DNA of 64,000 nucleotides from UBA10649 sp963842725 (GCA_963842725.1 CAWJHN010000003.1:248001-312000), one strand, 5' to 3'. Positions 52,188 to 60,875 are shown, counted from the stretch's first letter. Notes: a model not told the origin generated them from the sequence alone. Numbers and translations: made by a program.

Positions 52188-53322
52188 CAACCACCATCCC
52201 TCGGGACACCCGCAGGCGTCGTCCGCTGAGCTCCCTTGGCACATCCTCCCCCACGGCGGCCGTGATGAGTACCTGCTCCCCGGTCGCGACCTGCTCGGTG
52301 AGCCGCCGGCGGCGGGCGACGTCGAGCTCGGCGAACACGTCGTCGAGGATCAGCACCGGATCGTCGCCATCGGCTCGCAGCACCTCGAGGGAGGCGAGCC
52401 GGAGGGACAGTGCGATGGACCAGGACTCGCCGTGCGAGGCGAAGCCCTTGGCCGGGGTCGGTCCGAGTGACAGCACCAGGTCGTCGCGCTGCGGACCAAC
52501 GAGCGTGACACCGCGTGCCAGCTCATCGGAACGGCGTCGCTCGATTCCCTCCATCAGCCGGTCTCGCCACTGCGCCCGGTCAGTGGTGACGGGCAGGTCC
52601 GCCCCCAGGCACGACTGGTAGTCCGCTGCCACGTCCGCCGCACTGACGGCCTCGACACCGCCGGCGATCACCGCGTACGCGGCCACGAGGTGCGGCTGCA
52701 GGTCGCCCAGGAGGGCGACCCGTGCGGCGATCAGGTCGGCTCCGACTCCGGCCAACTGCTCGTCCCACACCTCCAGGGTGCGAGCCACCTCGGCCACGCT
52801 GCCGCGCCGCGCCGCGGCCGCAGACTTCAGCAAAGCGTTGCGCTGCTTGAGAATCCGGTCGTAGTCGGCCTTGACACCCATCATCCGCGGTGACCGCTGG
52901 ACCAGCAGATCGTCGAGGAACCGGCGGCGATCGGAGGGATCTCCCTTGACGAGGGCAAGGTCCTCTGGAGCGAACAGCACGGTGCGCACCAGGCCGAGCA
53001 CGTCTCGGGCCCGCGAGGCGGGAGCCCGGTTGATGCGCGCTCGATTGGCCCGGCCGGGGTTGATCTCCAGCTCGACCAGCAGGCTGCGCTCGTCCTTGAC
53101 GACGTCCATCGCGATGACCGCGCGATCGGCGCCCACTCGGACCAGCGGGGCATCGGCGGACACGCGGTGGCTTCCGAGCGTGGACACGTAGGCGATGGAC
53201 TCGACGAGATTGGTCTTGCCCTGCCCGTTTGGCCCGACGAACGTCGTCACACCCGGCTCGAACTCGACCGAGATCGCCTCGTAGGACCGGAAGTCGGTCA
53301 GCCGAACCGCCTTGACCCACAT
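52168..53322 (-). CDS. recF: DNA replication and repair protein RecF
   Basis: 384 residues. SMC-like ATPase: FVGPNGQGKTNLVESIAYV (Walker A), VRTVLFAPEDLALVKGDPSDRR, signature ASHGESWSIALSLRLAS and LILDDVFAELDVARRRRL (Walker B). It binds dsDNA with RecO/RecR and helps load RecA at gaps. Start ATG at 53322 (MWVKAVRLTDFRSY). Follows dnaN by 40 bp in the dnaA-dnaN-recF-dciA-gyrB-gyrA order. Confidence 0.95.
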   Translation of the reverse strand: MWVKAVRLTDFRSYEAISVEFEPGVTTFVGPNGQGKTNLVESIAYVSTLGSHRVSADAPLVRVGADRAVIAMDVVKDERSLLVELEINPGRANRARINRAPASRARDVLGLVRTVLFAPEDLALVKGDPSDRRRFLDDLLVQRSPRMMGVKADYDRILKQRNALLKSAAAARRGSVAEVARTLEVWDEQLAGVGADLIAARVALLGDLQPHLVAAYAVIAGGVEAVSAADVAADYQSCLGADLPVTTDRAQWRDRLMEGIERRRSDELARGVTLVGPQRDDLVLSLGPTPAKGFASHGESWSIALSLRLASLEVLRADGDDPVLILDDVFAELDVARRRRLTEQVATGEQVLITAAVGEDVPRELSGRRLRVSRGMVVDDADAS

Positions 53323-53362
53323 GCGCCTCAGGACCTCGCAGCGTCGGGAGCGGGCACCGGAC

Positions 53363-54493
53363 TCAGCCGGTGAGGCGAACCGGCATCAGGAGGTACTTGT
53401 AGTCGTCGATCGACTGCTGGGTCTCCTGATCGAGTGCGGTGAGGACCGCCGGGCGCGTCGGTTGGGTGAACGAGAAGCGGGTGACGGCCGAGCCGATGGC
53501 CGCGAGCCCGTCGAGTAGGTAGGCGGGGTTGAAGGCGATGTCGATGTCGTCACCGGTCAGGGAACTCTCGAGGACCTCGACCGCCTGCGCATCGTCACCG
53601 GCACCCGCGCGAAGGGTGAGCTCGGATCCCTCGAAGGCCAGGCGCACCGGCGTGTTGCGCTCGGCGACCAGGGCGACGCGCTTGACCGCCTCCATCAGCA
53701 TCGCCGTCTCGACCGCCGCGACCGCCGCCGACTCACTGGGCAGCAGGGACCGGTACTTGGGGAACTCCCCGTCGAGCAGGCGCGTGGTGGTGCGACGACC
53801 GTGACCCTCGAATCCGATGAGTCCCTCACCGGAACCGCCGGAGGACAGCGCGATGACCACCTGTTCGACATCGGCGAGCGACTTGGCGGTGTCGGCGAGG
53901 GTCCGCGCCGGCACGAGGGCGTGCGTGGACAGTGACGGACTCTCCGGATCCCAGGCGAACTCGCGAACGGCGAGCCGGTACCGGTCCGTGGCGGCGAGCA
54001 CGATGCCGGCGCCCTCGATCTCCATGCGGATGCCGGTCAGGGTCGGGAGCGTGTCGTCGCGACCCGCCGCGATGGCCACCTGCGCGACTGCCGAGGCGAA
54101 CAGCTGGCCGGCGATCGTGCCGGACGACGTGGGCATCGCCGGCAGTTGCGGATAGTCCTCAACCGGCAGCGTCGGCAGGGTGAACGACGATCTCCCGCAG
54201 ACGATCGACAGCCGGGTGCCCTCGCTCTCGATCTGGACGGGCTGCGGCGGGAGCGATCGGGCGATGTCGGCGAGGAGCCGCCCCGAGACCAGGGTCGTGC
54301 CCTCCTGGCTCACGTCCGCCGCTATGTCGACGCGTCCGGAGACCTCGTAGTCGAAGCTGCTCAGGGTGAGGCCGGCGTCCGAAGCAGTCAGGACCAGTCC
54401 GGCGAGGACCGGGAGCGACGGGCGTGACGGCAGGGTGCGCGCCGCCCATGCCACGGACTCCGCGAGCACGTCACGCTCAACCCGAAGCTTCAC
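53363..54493 (-). CDS. dnaN: DNA polymerase III subunit beta (sliding clamp)
   Basis: 376 residues, three clamp domains; landmarks MKLRVERDVLAESVAWAARTLP-like start, IRMEIEGAGIVLAATDRYRLAVRE and the C-terminal YLLMPVRLTG which forms the hydrophobic partner-binding pocket. GTG at 54493 is chosen because the GGAGGG just before it is a good ribosome site, and homologues begin VKxRVERDVL; the longer reading to 54505 would use that site as coding. Clamp that keeps Pol III on DNA. Confidence 0.96.
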   Translation of the reverse strand: MKLRVERDVLAESVAWAARTLPSRPSLPVLAGLVLTASDAGLTLSSFDYEVSGRVDIAADVSQEGTTLVSGRLLADIARSLPPQPVQIESEGTRLSIVCGRSSFTLPTLPVEDYPQLPAMPTSSGTIAGQLFASAVAQVAIAAGRDDTLPTLTGIRMEIEGAGIVLAATDRYRLAVREFAWDPESPSLSTHALVPARTLADTAKSLADVEQVVIALSSGGSGEGLIGFEGHGRRTTTRLLDGEFPKYRSLLPSESAAVAAVETAMLMEAVKRVALVAERNTPVRLAFEGSELTLRAGAGDDAQAVEVLESSLTGDDIDIAFNPAYLLDGLAAIGSAVTRFSFTQPTRPAVLTALDQETQQSIDDYKYLLMPVRLTG

Positions 54494-54966
54494 GATGCCC
54501 TCCACTTTCCGATAGTGAGGCGACAGTCTGGCAGGAAAGCCCCATTGTGGTGCAGCGGGGGACCTCCGTGAGGTTATCCACCGTCGCTGACCCCCGTTGT
54601 TGTTCGTTGATTCAGCCAGAGGGAGAGGTAGTCGTCGTCATAGGGGCTGTGGATACGGTGGACAACTGCCGTTCGCCCTGTTCGGGTGGCGTGGCGCTGC
54701 CCACACCCCGTGTGGATAAGTCCGGTGTCGGTTGTGGGCGGCGGTGCACGGCTGCGCCGTCACTGCTCGGCGTCCACCGCTGCGCCCCGGGTTGTCCCCA
54801 GCATGGGGATGCGGAACGGGGGTTTCGACGAAGTTATCCACACGATATCCACTGATGGGGACGGGTGCGTGCCGCAGCAAGCACTCGGTCGGGGCACCGG
54901 CGGTATCCACAGCATGGGGACAGCATGGGGATAGGTGGGTTACGTGTGACCGAGGTGACCCACGGG
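54494..54966. other. oriC: Replication origin oriC (dnaN-dnaA intergenic region)
   Basis: 473 bp without a gene. DnaA boxes (TTATCCACA or TTGTCCACA like): 54574-54582 TTATCCACC (+), 54648-54656 GTATCCACA (-), 54657-54665 TTGTCCACC (-), 54711-54719 TTATCCACA (-), 54792-54800 TTGTCCCCA (+), 54834-54842 TTATCCACA (+), 54845-54853 ATATCCACT (+), 54903-54911 GTATCCACA (+), and CTGTCCCCA / CTATCCCCA at 54915-54923 and 54926-54934 (-). Perfect boxes flank degenerate ones. No clear AT-rich unwinding block is seen. dnaA and dnaN flank it on the same strand. Confidence 0.93.
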
Positions 54967-56412
54967 TCACATGGTGCGTGGCTGGGACTTGATCCGGCTG
55001 GTCAGGTCGGTGACCTGGTTGAACAGGCTGCGTCGCTCCGCCATCAGCTGGCGGATCTTACGGTCGGCATGCATGACGGTGGTGTGGTCGCGCCCCCCGA
55101 AGGCCTGACCGATCTTGGGCAGGGACAGGTCGGTGAGCTCGCGGCACAGGTACATGGCGATCTGGCGGGCGGTGACCAGCACCCGGGAGCGACTGGACCC
55201 GCACAGGTCGTCGACGGTGACGCCGAAGTAGGAAGCGGTGGCCGCCATGATCTGGGCAGCGGTGATCTCCGGACCGGTGTCGGACGGCAGCAGGTCCTTG
55301 AGCACGACCTCGGTGATCGCCAGGTCGACGGGCTGGCGATTGAGCGACGCGAACGCGGTGACGCGGATGAGCGCACCTTCGAGCTCGCGGATGTTGCTGA
55401 AGATCTTCGAGGCGATGTACTCGAGGACCTCCGGCGGTGCGACGAGACGCTCCTGGACGCTCTTCTTGCGGAGGATGGCGATGCGGGTCTCGAGGTCGGG
55501 CGGCTGGACGTCCGTGATGAGGCCCCACTCGAACCGGGAACGCATGCGATCCTCGAAGTCCGGCAGCTGCTTGGGCGGCAGGTCGGACGTGACGACGATC
55601 TGCTTGTTTGAGTTGTGGAGAGTGTTGAAGGTATGGAAAAACTCTTCCTGCGTCTGGATTTTCCCGCCGAGGAACTGGATGTCGTCAACGAGGAGGATGT
55701 CGACCTCACGGTAGCGGCGCTGGAAGCTGGCCGCCTTGTCGTCCCGGATGCTGTTGATGAACTCGTTGGTGAACTCCTCGGAGCTGACGTACCTGACGCG
55801 GGTGCCCTTGTAGAGCGTGCGGGTGTAGTGGCCGATCGCGTGGAGCAGGTGCGTCTTGCCCAGTCCGGAGCCGCCATAGATGAACAGCGGGTTGTACGCC
55901 CGAGCCGGCTGCTCGGCGACGGCCACCGCGGCCGCGTGGGCGAACCGGTTGCTCGAACCGATGACGAAGGTCTCGAAGGTGTACTTGTCGTTGAGTCGTC
56001 CGTCCTCACTGCGGGTGCCCGGGGAGCCGGCACCGGGACGGGAGAGGTCCGGCCGCTCGACCGGGGCGGGGGCAGCGAGCGCGACGGCCTCCACCGAGTC
56101 CGCATAGGTCGCGTCGGCGACCTCGTCGGTCGTGTCCTCGAGGTTCGGGTCGATCGACGGATCCACCGTGACGGCGAGTCGGATCTCGCGGCCCAGTGCG
56201 GCCGAGAGCGCCTCGACGATCATCGGGCGCAGGCGGGTCTCGAGCACGTCCTTGGTGAACTCGTTGGGGGCCGCGATCAGGGCCGTGTCCTCGACCAGGC
56301 CCAGGGGGCGGGTGAGGGCGACGAACGCGCGCTGCTGGGGGGTGAGGCTTCCATCGGACAGGCTGGCGACGGCGGTGGCCCAGACCTCGGCGAGATCTCC
56401 GGGTGCATCCAT
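54967..56412 (-). CDS. dnaA: Chromosomal replication initiator DnaA
   Basis: 481 residues. Domain I (LAEVWATAVASLS to about 90), disordered acidic/Pro domain II, AAA+ domain III (YTFETFVIGSSNRFAHAA, GGSGLGKTHLLHAIGHY Walker A, LLVDDIQFLGGK Walker B, SNREL-like NIRELEGALIRV) and domain IV with the DNA-binding signature AFGGRDHTTVMHADRKI. ATG at 56412 fits homologues; a frame from 56460 would run through DnaA boxes upstream. Starts replication at the adjacent oriC. Confidence 0.96.
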   Translation of the reverse strand: MDAPGDLAEVWATAVASLSDGSLTPQQRAFVALTRPLGLVEDTALIAAPNEFTKDVLETRLRPMIVEALSAALGREIRLAVTVDPSIDPNLEDTTDEVADATYADSVEAVALAAPAPVERPDLSRPGAGSPGTRSEDGRLNDKYTFETFVIGSSNRFAHAAAVAVAEQPARAYNPLFIYGGSGLGKTHLLHAIGHYTRTLYKGTRVRYVSSEEFTNEFINSIRDDKAASFQRRYREVDILLVDDIQFLGGKIQTQEEFFHTFNTLHNSNKQIVVTSDLPPKQLPDFEDRMRSRFEWGLITDVQPPDLETRIAILRKKSVQERLVAPPEVLEYIASKIFSNIRELEGALIRVTAFASLNRQPVDLAITEVVLKDLLPSDTGPEITAAQIMAATASYFGVTVDDLCGSSRSRVLVTARQIAMYLCRELTDLSLPKIGQAFGGRDHTTVMHADRKIRQLMAERRSLFNQVTDLTSRIKSQPRTM

Positions 56413-56440
56413 CGCGTCCACTCCCCCGGTCGTCAGCAAG

Positions 56441-56461
56441 GTATCCACAATCTTATCCACA
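56441..56461 (+). promoter_or_regulatory. DnaA boxes upstream of dnaA
   Basis: GTATCCACA (56441-56449) and perfect TTATCCACA (56453-56461) lie 29 and 41 bp ahead of the dnaA start, with a degenerate TGTGGAACA after them. They suggest autoregulation of dnaA, and may extend the origin across dnaA. rpmH is divergent from here. Confidence 0.75.
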
Positions 56462-56680
56462 GATGTGGAACAGGCTTCGAGACCCTAGCCACAAGCAACC
56501 GGGAGCGGCAAGGGTCTGGTTCACCCGACCGCGATCCTCTGGCGGCCGGTTTGACCATGCCTTCCGCGTTACGTAGTCTTCAGCAGTTGTCCTGCCCCGT
56601 GTCGGGGCCGCTCTCTCGTGGCGCGATAATGGCCGGACACCGAGGACTTCCCCGTAACGCACGCCTCCAGGAGCCAGACC

Positions 56681-56815
56681 ATGAAGCGCACCTTCCAGCC
56701 CAACACCCGTCGTCGGGCCAAGACCCACGGGTTCCGGCTCCGGATGCGCACGCGTGCCGGTCGCTCCATCCTCGCCGCACGTCGCTCCAAGGGGCGCGAG
56801 CGGCTGTCAGCCTGA
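56681..56815 (+). CDS. rpmH: 50S ribosomal protein L34
   Basis: 44 residues, Arg/Lys-rich: MKRTFQPNTRRRAKTHGF to RSKGRERLSA, the standard L34 with conserved FQPN and GFRxRMRT. AGGAG 7 nt upstream of ATG. It is divergent from dnaA and heads the rpmH-rnpA-yidD-yidC-jag-rsmG-parA-parB run, the classic dnaA-neighbour order. Confidence 0.97.
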   Translation: MKRTFQPNTRRRAKTHGFRLRMRTRAGRSILAARRSKGRERLSA

Positions 56816-56821
56816 GGCCAC

Positions 56822-57166
56822 GTGCTTCCCGCCGCCAACCGTCTTCGGACCGCGGCTGATTTTCGCCAGACCACTCGCCGGGGCACCAAGGTGTCCCGGG
56901 GTTCCGTGGTGGTCTACGCCGCGCCCGGCGACCCTGGGCTCGCTCCGCGAGCGGGTCTCATCGTGGGCAGGTCCGTCGGCGGCTCCGTCCAGCGCCATCG
57001 AGCAGCCCGCCGGATCCGCGGCGCGCTGCGGACGGTCATCTCCGAGGTGCCGCAGGGCTCGCTGATCGTGGTCCGGGCGCTGCCGGGCGCCGACACCGCG
57101 CCCGGCCTGCCGGCCGATGTCATGGCTGCCGTGCGTGCGGCAGCGAGCCGACGGGGCGACCGGTGA
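56822..57166 (+). CDS. rnpA: Ribonuclease P protein component
   Basis: 114 residues. LPAANRLRTAADFRQTTRRG start and the RNR-type motif SVGGSVQRHRAARRIRGALR match RnpA. GTG start 6 bp after rpmH. Partner of the RNase P RNA in tRNA 5' maturation. Confidence 0.95.
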   Translation: MLPAANRLRTAADFRQTTRRGTKVSRGSVVVYAAPGDPGLAPRAGLIVGRSVGGSVQRHRAARRIRGALRTVISEVPQGSLIVVRALPGADTAPGLPADVMAAVRAAASRRGDR

Positions 57167-57549
57167 GCGCCGTGACCCGCGCGCTGCGGGCGGCGTGGTC
57201 TGCGCTGGCCTGGGTCTGGGACCACAGTCTCGGCTTCCTCCTGACGTGGGCGCTGGTCATCGTGATCCGCGCGTACCAGGTCACGATCTCCCCGCTGCTG
57301 CCGCCGACCTGCCGGTTCCATCCCAGTTGCTCGGCCTACGCTCTGGGGTCGATCCGCACCCACGGGGCGCTCAAGGGCTTCGCCCTCGGCTCGTGGCGAC
57401 TGCTGCGCTGCAACCCCTGGAACGGCGGGGGATACGACCCGGTGCCGGAGCGTGGGCACTGGTTACCGGACGTGCATCCCAACGGCGAACCGCGATCTGG
57501 AACGATGACATCGCGATCGGCCGCGGACACCAACGCCACGAACGTCTAG
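57163..57549 (+). CDS. yidD: Membrane protein insertion efficiency factor YidD
   Basis: 128 residues. One amphipathic or membrane-bound helix (LLTWALVIVIRAYQVTISPLL), then PTCRFHPSCSAYALGSI with three conserved Cys, and LLRCNPWNGGGYDPVP. The C-terminal tail (about 30 residues) is longer than in E. coli. GTG overlaps rnpA stop (GTGA). Helps YidC insert membrane proteins. Confidence 0.94.
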   Translation: MSAVTRALRAAWSALAWVWDHSLGFLLTWALVIVIRAYQVTISPLLPPTCRFHPSCSAYALGSIRTHGALKGFALGSWRLLRCNPWNGGGYDPVPERGHWLPDVHPNGEPRSGTMTSRSAADTNATNV

Positions 57550-57562
57550 GGAAGGCCTCACG

Positions 57563-58519
57563 TTGTTCATTCTCGACTGGCTGAAGATCGGGGTCAGCTG
57601 GATCCTGGTCCAGTTCCACGGTCTTCTCACCAACGTCTTCGGCATGAACCCGGCGGGCGGCTGGACCTGGGCCTTCTCGATCGTCGGCCTGGTCATCGTC
57701 ATCCGCATCGCGCTGATCCCGCTGTTCGTCAAGCAGATCAAGAGCCAGCGCAATCTCCAGCTCATCCAGCCTCAGATGAAGGAGATCCAGAAGAAGTACG
57801 CCGGCGACAAGGACAAGCAGTCGCAGGAAATGATGAAGCTGTACAAGGAGACCGGGACGAACCCGTTGGCCTCCTGCCTGCCGATCCTGCTGCAGGCGCC
57901 CATCTTCTTCGCCCTTTTCGGCGTGCTGCAGAGCATCGCCATGTACAACGCGGACGACCCGACGTACGAGGCACAGGGCGTCTTCGCGTGGGAGCAGTAC
58001 GCGCCGCTGCTCCCGCAGGCCCATGACGCCGAGATCTTCGGCGTCCCGCTGTACGCCACCTTCATGGACGCGGACGCGACGCCGAACCCGATGGCCACTC
58101 GGATCCTTGCCCTGATCATGATCGCACTGATGACCGCCACGACGTTCATCACGCAGCGACAGCTCATCGTCAAGAACAGCGCACCGGACAACCCGATGGT
58201 GCGTCAGCAGAAGATCCTGCTGTACGTGTTCCCGGTCATCTTCGCGGTGTCGGGCATCAACTTCCCGATCGGCGTCCTGATCTACTGGTTCACGACGAAC
58301 CTGTGGTCGATGGGCCAGCAGTTCTGGGTGATCCGCAACAACCCGCAGCCGGGAACGCCCGCCTTCGAGGCGAAGGCGGAGCGGCAGGCCGCGAAGCTGG
58401 CCCGCAAGTCCGGGGCGGCGATCGAGACCATTCCCGCGGAAGATACCGACACAACGTCGGAAAACCCCAATCGGATCCAGCCGAAGAAGACGTCACGCAG
58501 CCAGCGCAAGAAGAAGTAG
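57563..58519 (+). CDS. yidC: Membrane protein insertase YidC
   Basis: 318 residues, Gram-positive type with five membrane helices. N-terminal helix GWTWAFSIVGLVIVIRIALIPL has the conserved Arg; cytoplasmic hairpin (QPQMKEIQKKYAGDKDKQ); C-terminal tail is basic (PKKTSRSQRKKK) and helps bind ribosomes. TTG start with GAAGG upstream. No signal-peptidase-II lipobox is seen. Confidence 0.95.
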   Translation: MFILDWLKIGVSWILVQFHGLLTNVFGMNPAGGWTWAFSIVGLVIVIRIALIPLFVKQIKSQRNLQLIQPQMKEIQKKYAGDKDKQSQEMMKLYKETGTNPLASCLPILLQAPIFFALFGVLQSIAMYNADDPTYEAQGVFAWEQYAPLLPQAHDAEIFGVPLYATFMDADATPNPMATRILALIMIALMTATTFITQRQLIVKNSAPDNPMVRQQKILLYVFPVIFAVSGINFPIGVLIYWFTTNLWSMGQQFWVIRNNPQPGTPAFEAKAERQAAKLARKSGAAIETIPAEDTDTTSENPNRIQPKKTSRSQRKKK

Positions 58520-58568
58520 CCGCGTCGCGCACCCCCAGACCCCGTAGTTCAACCGTGTGGAGAGACTT

Positions 58569-59156
58569 ATGACTGACGTACAGGAGACGGCGACCGACGA
58601 GGTCGACGAGGCCACCGACACCACCGACACCACCGACACCACCGAGACTGGCGAGGCGGGCGAGGCTGCCGCGCCGAGCCGCACCTCCAAGGCCGCCCTT
58701 CTCGAGCGAGAGGGAGACGTGGCCGCGGACTACCTCGAAGGCCTCCTCGACATCGCCGACCTCGACGGCGACATCGATATCGATGTCGAGGGGAATCGCG
58801 CCATGGTCTCGGTGGTGGAGGAGTCGCGCGGCGACCTGCAGCACCTGGTGGGCGAGGGGGGCCGCGTACTGGACGCTCTGCAGGAGCTCACCCGACTCGC
58901 CGCCACCCGCGAGACCGGTGAGCGATCCCGGCTCATGCTCGACGTCGCCGGCTTCCGGGCCGCCCGCCGAGCCGAGTTGGTGACCGTCGCCGAGGCGGCT
59001 ATCGCTGAGGCCGAGCGCACTCAGGCGCCGGTCCGACTCGACCCGATGACTCCCTTCGAGCGCAAGGTGGTGCACGACGCGGTGGCTCACGCCGGGCTGG
59101 TCAGCGAGTCCGAGGGCGACGAGCCGTCGCGCCGCGTGGTCATCAGAACCGCCTAG
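58569..59156 (+). CDS. jag: Jag/KhpB-like RNA-binding protein (KH and R3H domains)
   Basis: 195 residues. An acidic Thr/Asp/Glu-rich start (TDEVDEATDTTDTTDTTE), then a KH-like domain (DLDGDIDIDVEGNRAMVSVV, LVGEGGRVLDALQELTRL) and R3H (DPMTPFERKVVHDAVAHAG). The N-terminal Jag_N domain of firmicute Jag is absent. ATG with GGAGAG 6 nt upstream. Binds RNA and modulates growth and division in relatives. Confidence 0.93.
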   Translation: MTDVQETATDEVDEATDTTDTTDTTETGEAGEAAAPSRTSKAALLEREGDVAADYLEGLLDIADLDGDIDIDVEGNRAMVSVVEESRGDLQHLVGEGGRVLDALQELTRLAATRETGERSRLMLDVAGFRAARRAELVTVAEAAIAEAERTQAPVRLDPMTPFERKVVHDAVAHAGLVSESEGDEPSRRVVIRTA

Positions 59157-59180
59157 GCACGCGGCCTAGCGGGCCCCGCC

Positions 59181-59849
59181 ATGGTTTCCCGTGAAACACC
59201 CGGGCCGGTGCCGCCCCTGCCAGCCTGGTTGCAGGACCACGCCGTCGCACTGACGGCCTTCGCCGACCTGTTGGCCGACGCCGGCGTCACCCGAGGCCTG
59301 ATCGGGCCCCGTGAAGTGCCCCGCCTGTGGCAGCGGCACCTGCTGAACTGTGCCGTGGTCGCTGATCCGGACCTGGGACTCGTGCTGCCCGCCGCGCGTG
59401 TTGCCGACGTGGGATCCGGTGCCGGCCTGCCGGGGCTGGTGTGGGCCATCGTGCGGCCGGATCTCAGCGTCGTGCTGATCGAGCCACTGCTTCGTCGGAG
59501 CACCTTCCTGTCCGAGGCGGTCGGGGAACTGGGACTGTCCGGTCGCGTCGAGGTGCTGCGTGGGCGCGCCGAGGACGTGGCCCAGAGCGCCGAGTGGCGG
59601 CCGGCCGGCATCGTGACCGCGAGGGCGGTCGCTCCCCTGGACAGACTCATCGGCTGGACGGTGCCGTTGCTGGCGCCCGGCGGGCGACTGCTGGCGCTGA
59701 AGGGCAGCAGCGCCGAGCAGGAGGTGATCGACGCTGCCGACGTGGCGCTCGCGGCCGGGCTGATCGACGTGCGTGTGGCGGAGGTCGGTGCCGGCATCGT
59801 GGAGACGCCGACAACGGTGATTGTGGGTACGCGCCGTGCGGCACAATGA
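59181..59849 (+). CDS. rsmG: 16S rRNA (guanine527-N7)-methyltransferase RsmG
   Basis: 222 residues. The SAM-binding loop VADVGSGAGLPGLVWAI, VLIEPLLRRSTFLSEAV and ARAVAPLDRLIGWTVPLL match RsmG/GidB. Target is G527 of 16S rRNA. Its ATG falls on the parS-like site at 59184, so the N-terminus reads VSRET. Confidence 0.94.
   Translation: MVSRETPGPVPPLPAWLQDHAVALTAFADLLADAGVTRGLIGPREVPRLWQRHLLNCAVVADPDLGLVLPAARVADVGSGAGLPGLVWAIVRPDLSVVLIEPLLRRSTFLSEAVGELGLSGRVEVLRGRAEDVAQSAEWRPAGIVTARAVAPLDRLIGWTVPLLAPGGRLLALKGSSAEQEVIDAADVALAAGLIDVRVAEVGAGIVETPTTVIVGTRRAAQ
59184..59197. other. parS centromere-like site (one mismatch)
   Basis: GTTTCCCGTGAAAC differs from the ParB site GTTTCACGTGAAAC by one base. 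It covers codons 2-6 of rsmG and encodes VSRET. Confidence 0.8.
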
Positions 59850-59853
59850 CGCC

Positions 59854-60051
59854 ATGACGGCGACGGAACAGGCGGGCATCGAGCCGGCCGGACTGGGGTG
59901 GCCCGAGGAGTCGTGGGCGGCTCGCCGTGTTTCACGTGAAACAGGCATCACCCGCGGTGGGGACGCCGCCGGGCTCGGCTGGCCAGGCCCCGACGTCGTC
60001 GACCACGCCGACCCGGCCGCCGGACCACCCCTCAGGTCGGCGATGCCATGA
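59854..60051 (+). CDS. Small ORF holding parS, coupled to parA
   Basis: 65 codons, ATG 59854 to TGA 60051, in a frame other than parA but overlapping its ATG as ATGA. Third positions are G/C-rich like real genes. It reads MTATEQAGIEPAGLGWPEES through RRVSRETG (over parS) to PPLRSAMP. In other actinobacteria such sequence (including SRET) is the N-terminal extension of ParA itself; here it is cut off by a frame change. Could be a leader peptide of parA or a remnant. Confidence 0.5.
   Translation: MTATEQAGIEPAGLGWPEESWAARRVSRETGITRGGDAAGLGWPGPDVVDHADPAAGPPLRSAMP
59929..59942. other. parS site (perfect)
   Basis: GTTTCACGTGAAAC at 59929-59942 is the exact 14-bp ParB-binding consensus. It lies 106 bp ahead of parA, next to the near-perfect site in rsmG, and about 5 kb from oriC, as in other actinobacteria. 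Confidence 0.97.
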
Positions 60052-60875
60052 CCCGCGTCATCACTGTCGCCAATCAGAAGGGCGGCGTCGGCAAGACCAC
60101 CAGCACGGTCAACATCGCCGCGGCCATCGCCCAGGCCGGCCACTCGGTCCTCGTGATCGATCTCGATCCGCAAGGCAATGCCTCCACGGCGCTCGGCATC
60201 CCGCACCACGAGGGAACCCCGAGTATCTACGAAGTCCTGACCGGCGAGCTGACCCTGCTGGACGTGATCCAGCCCTGCCCGGACCTGCCACAACTGCTGG
60301 CGGTTCCCGCGACCATCGACCTGGCCGGAGCCGAGATCGAGCTGGTCTCGCTGGTGGCCCGGGAGTACCGCCTGAACCGGGCGGTCACCACGTACCTGAC
60401 GGCGGCGGAGGCCGCGGACCGGGCCCCGGAGTTCATCTTCCTCGACTGCCCGCCCAGCCTGGGTCTGCTGACCCTCAACGGGCTGGTCGCCGCTCGCGAG
60501 GTGCTGCTGCCGATCCAGTGCGAGTACTACGCGCTCGAGGGCCTGTCCCAGCTCCTGCGCACGGTCGAGATGGTTCGCACGCATCTGAATCCCGACCTGA
60601 TCGTCAGCGCCATCCTGCTGACCATGTACGACGGTCGGACCCGGCTCGCCTCCCAGGTGGCGGACGAGGTCCGCACCCATTTCGGCGCTCAGGTCCTCGA
60701 CACGGTGATCCCCCGCTCGGTGCGGGTGTCGGAGGCGCCGTCCTACGGGCAGACGATCATCACCTACGATCCGACGTCGTCCGGTGCCATCGCGTACCGC
60801 GAGGCGGCCACCCAGGTCGTCGCCATGGGTGCTGGGCGAACATCCACAGAGTTATCCACAGACATATCGCCGTAA
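60048..60875 (+). CDS. parA: Chromosome-partitioning ATPase ParA (Soj)
   Basis: 275 residues. Deviant Walker A VANQKGGVGKTTSTVNIA with both signature Lys residues; DLDPQGNAST; Walker B-like FIFLDCPPSLGLLT; PRSVRVSEAPSYGQTI. It moves ParB-parS complexes apart after replication. The start at 60048 overlaps an upstream ORF (ATGA) in another frame; ParA homologues in the phylum often have a longer N-terminus. The 3' end holds a DnaA box. Confidence 0.95.
   Translation: MTRVITVANQKGGVGKTTSTVNIAAAIAQAGHSVLVIDLDPQGNASTALGIPHHEGTPSIYEVLTGELTLLDVIQPCPDLPQLLAVPATIDLAGAEIELVSLVAREYRLNRAVTTYLTAAEAADRAPEFIFLDCPPSLGLLTLNGLVAAREVLLPIQCEYYALEGLSQLLRTVEMVRTHLNPDLIVSAILLTMYDGRTRLASQVADEVRTHFGAQVLDTVIPRSVRVSEAPSYGQTIITYDPTSSGAIAYREAATQVVAMGAGRTSTELSTDISP
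60840..60860 (+). promoter_or_regulatory. DnaA boxes at the end of parA
   Basis: ACATCCACA (60840-60848) and perfect TTATCCACA (60852-60860) lie in the last codons of parA, 60-80 bp before parB. Possibly a DnaA-linked control of parB or a titration site. Confidence 0.6.
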
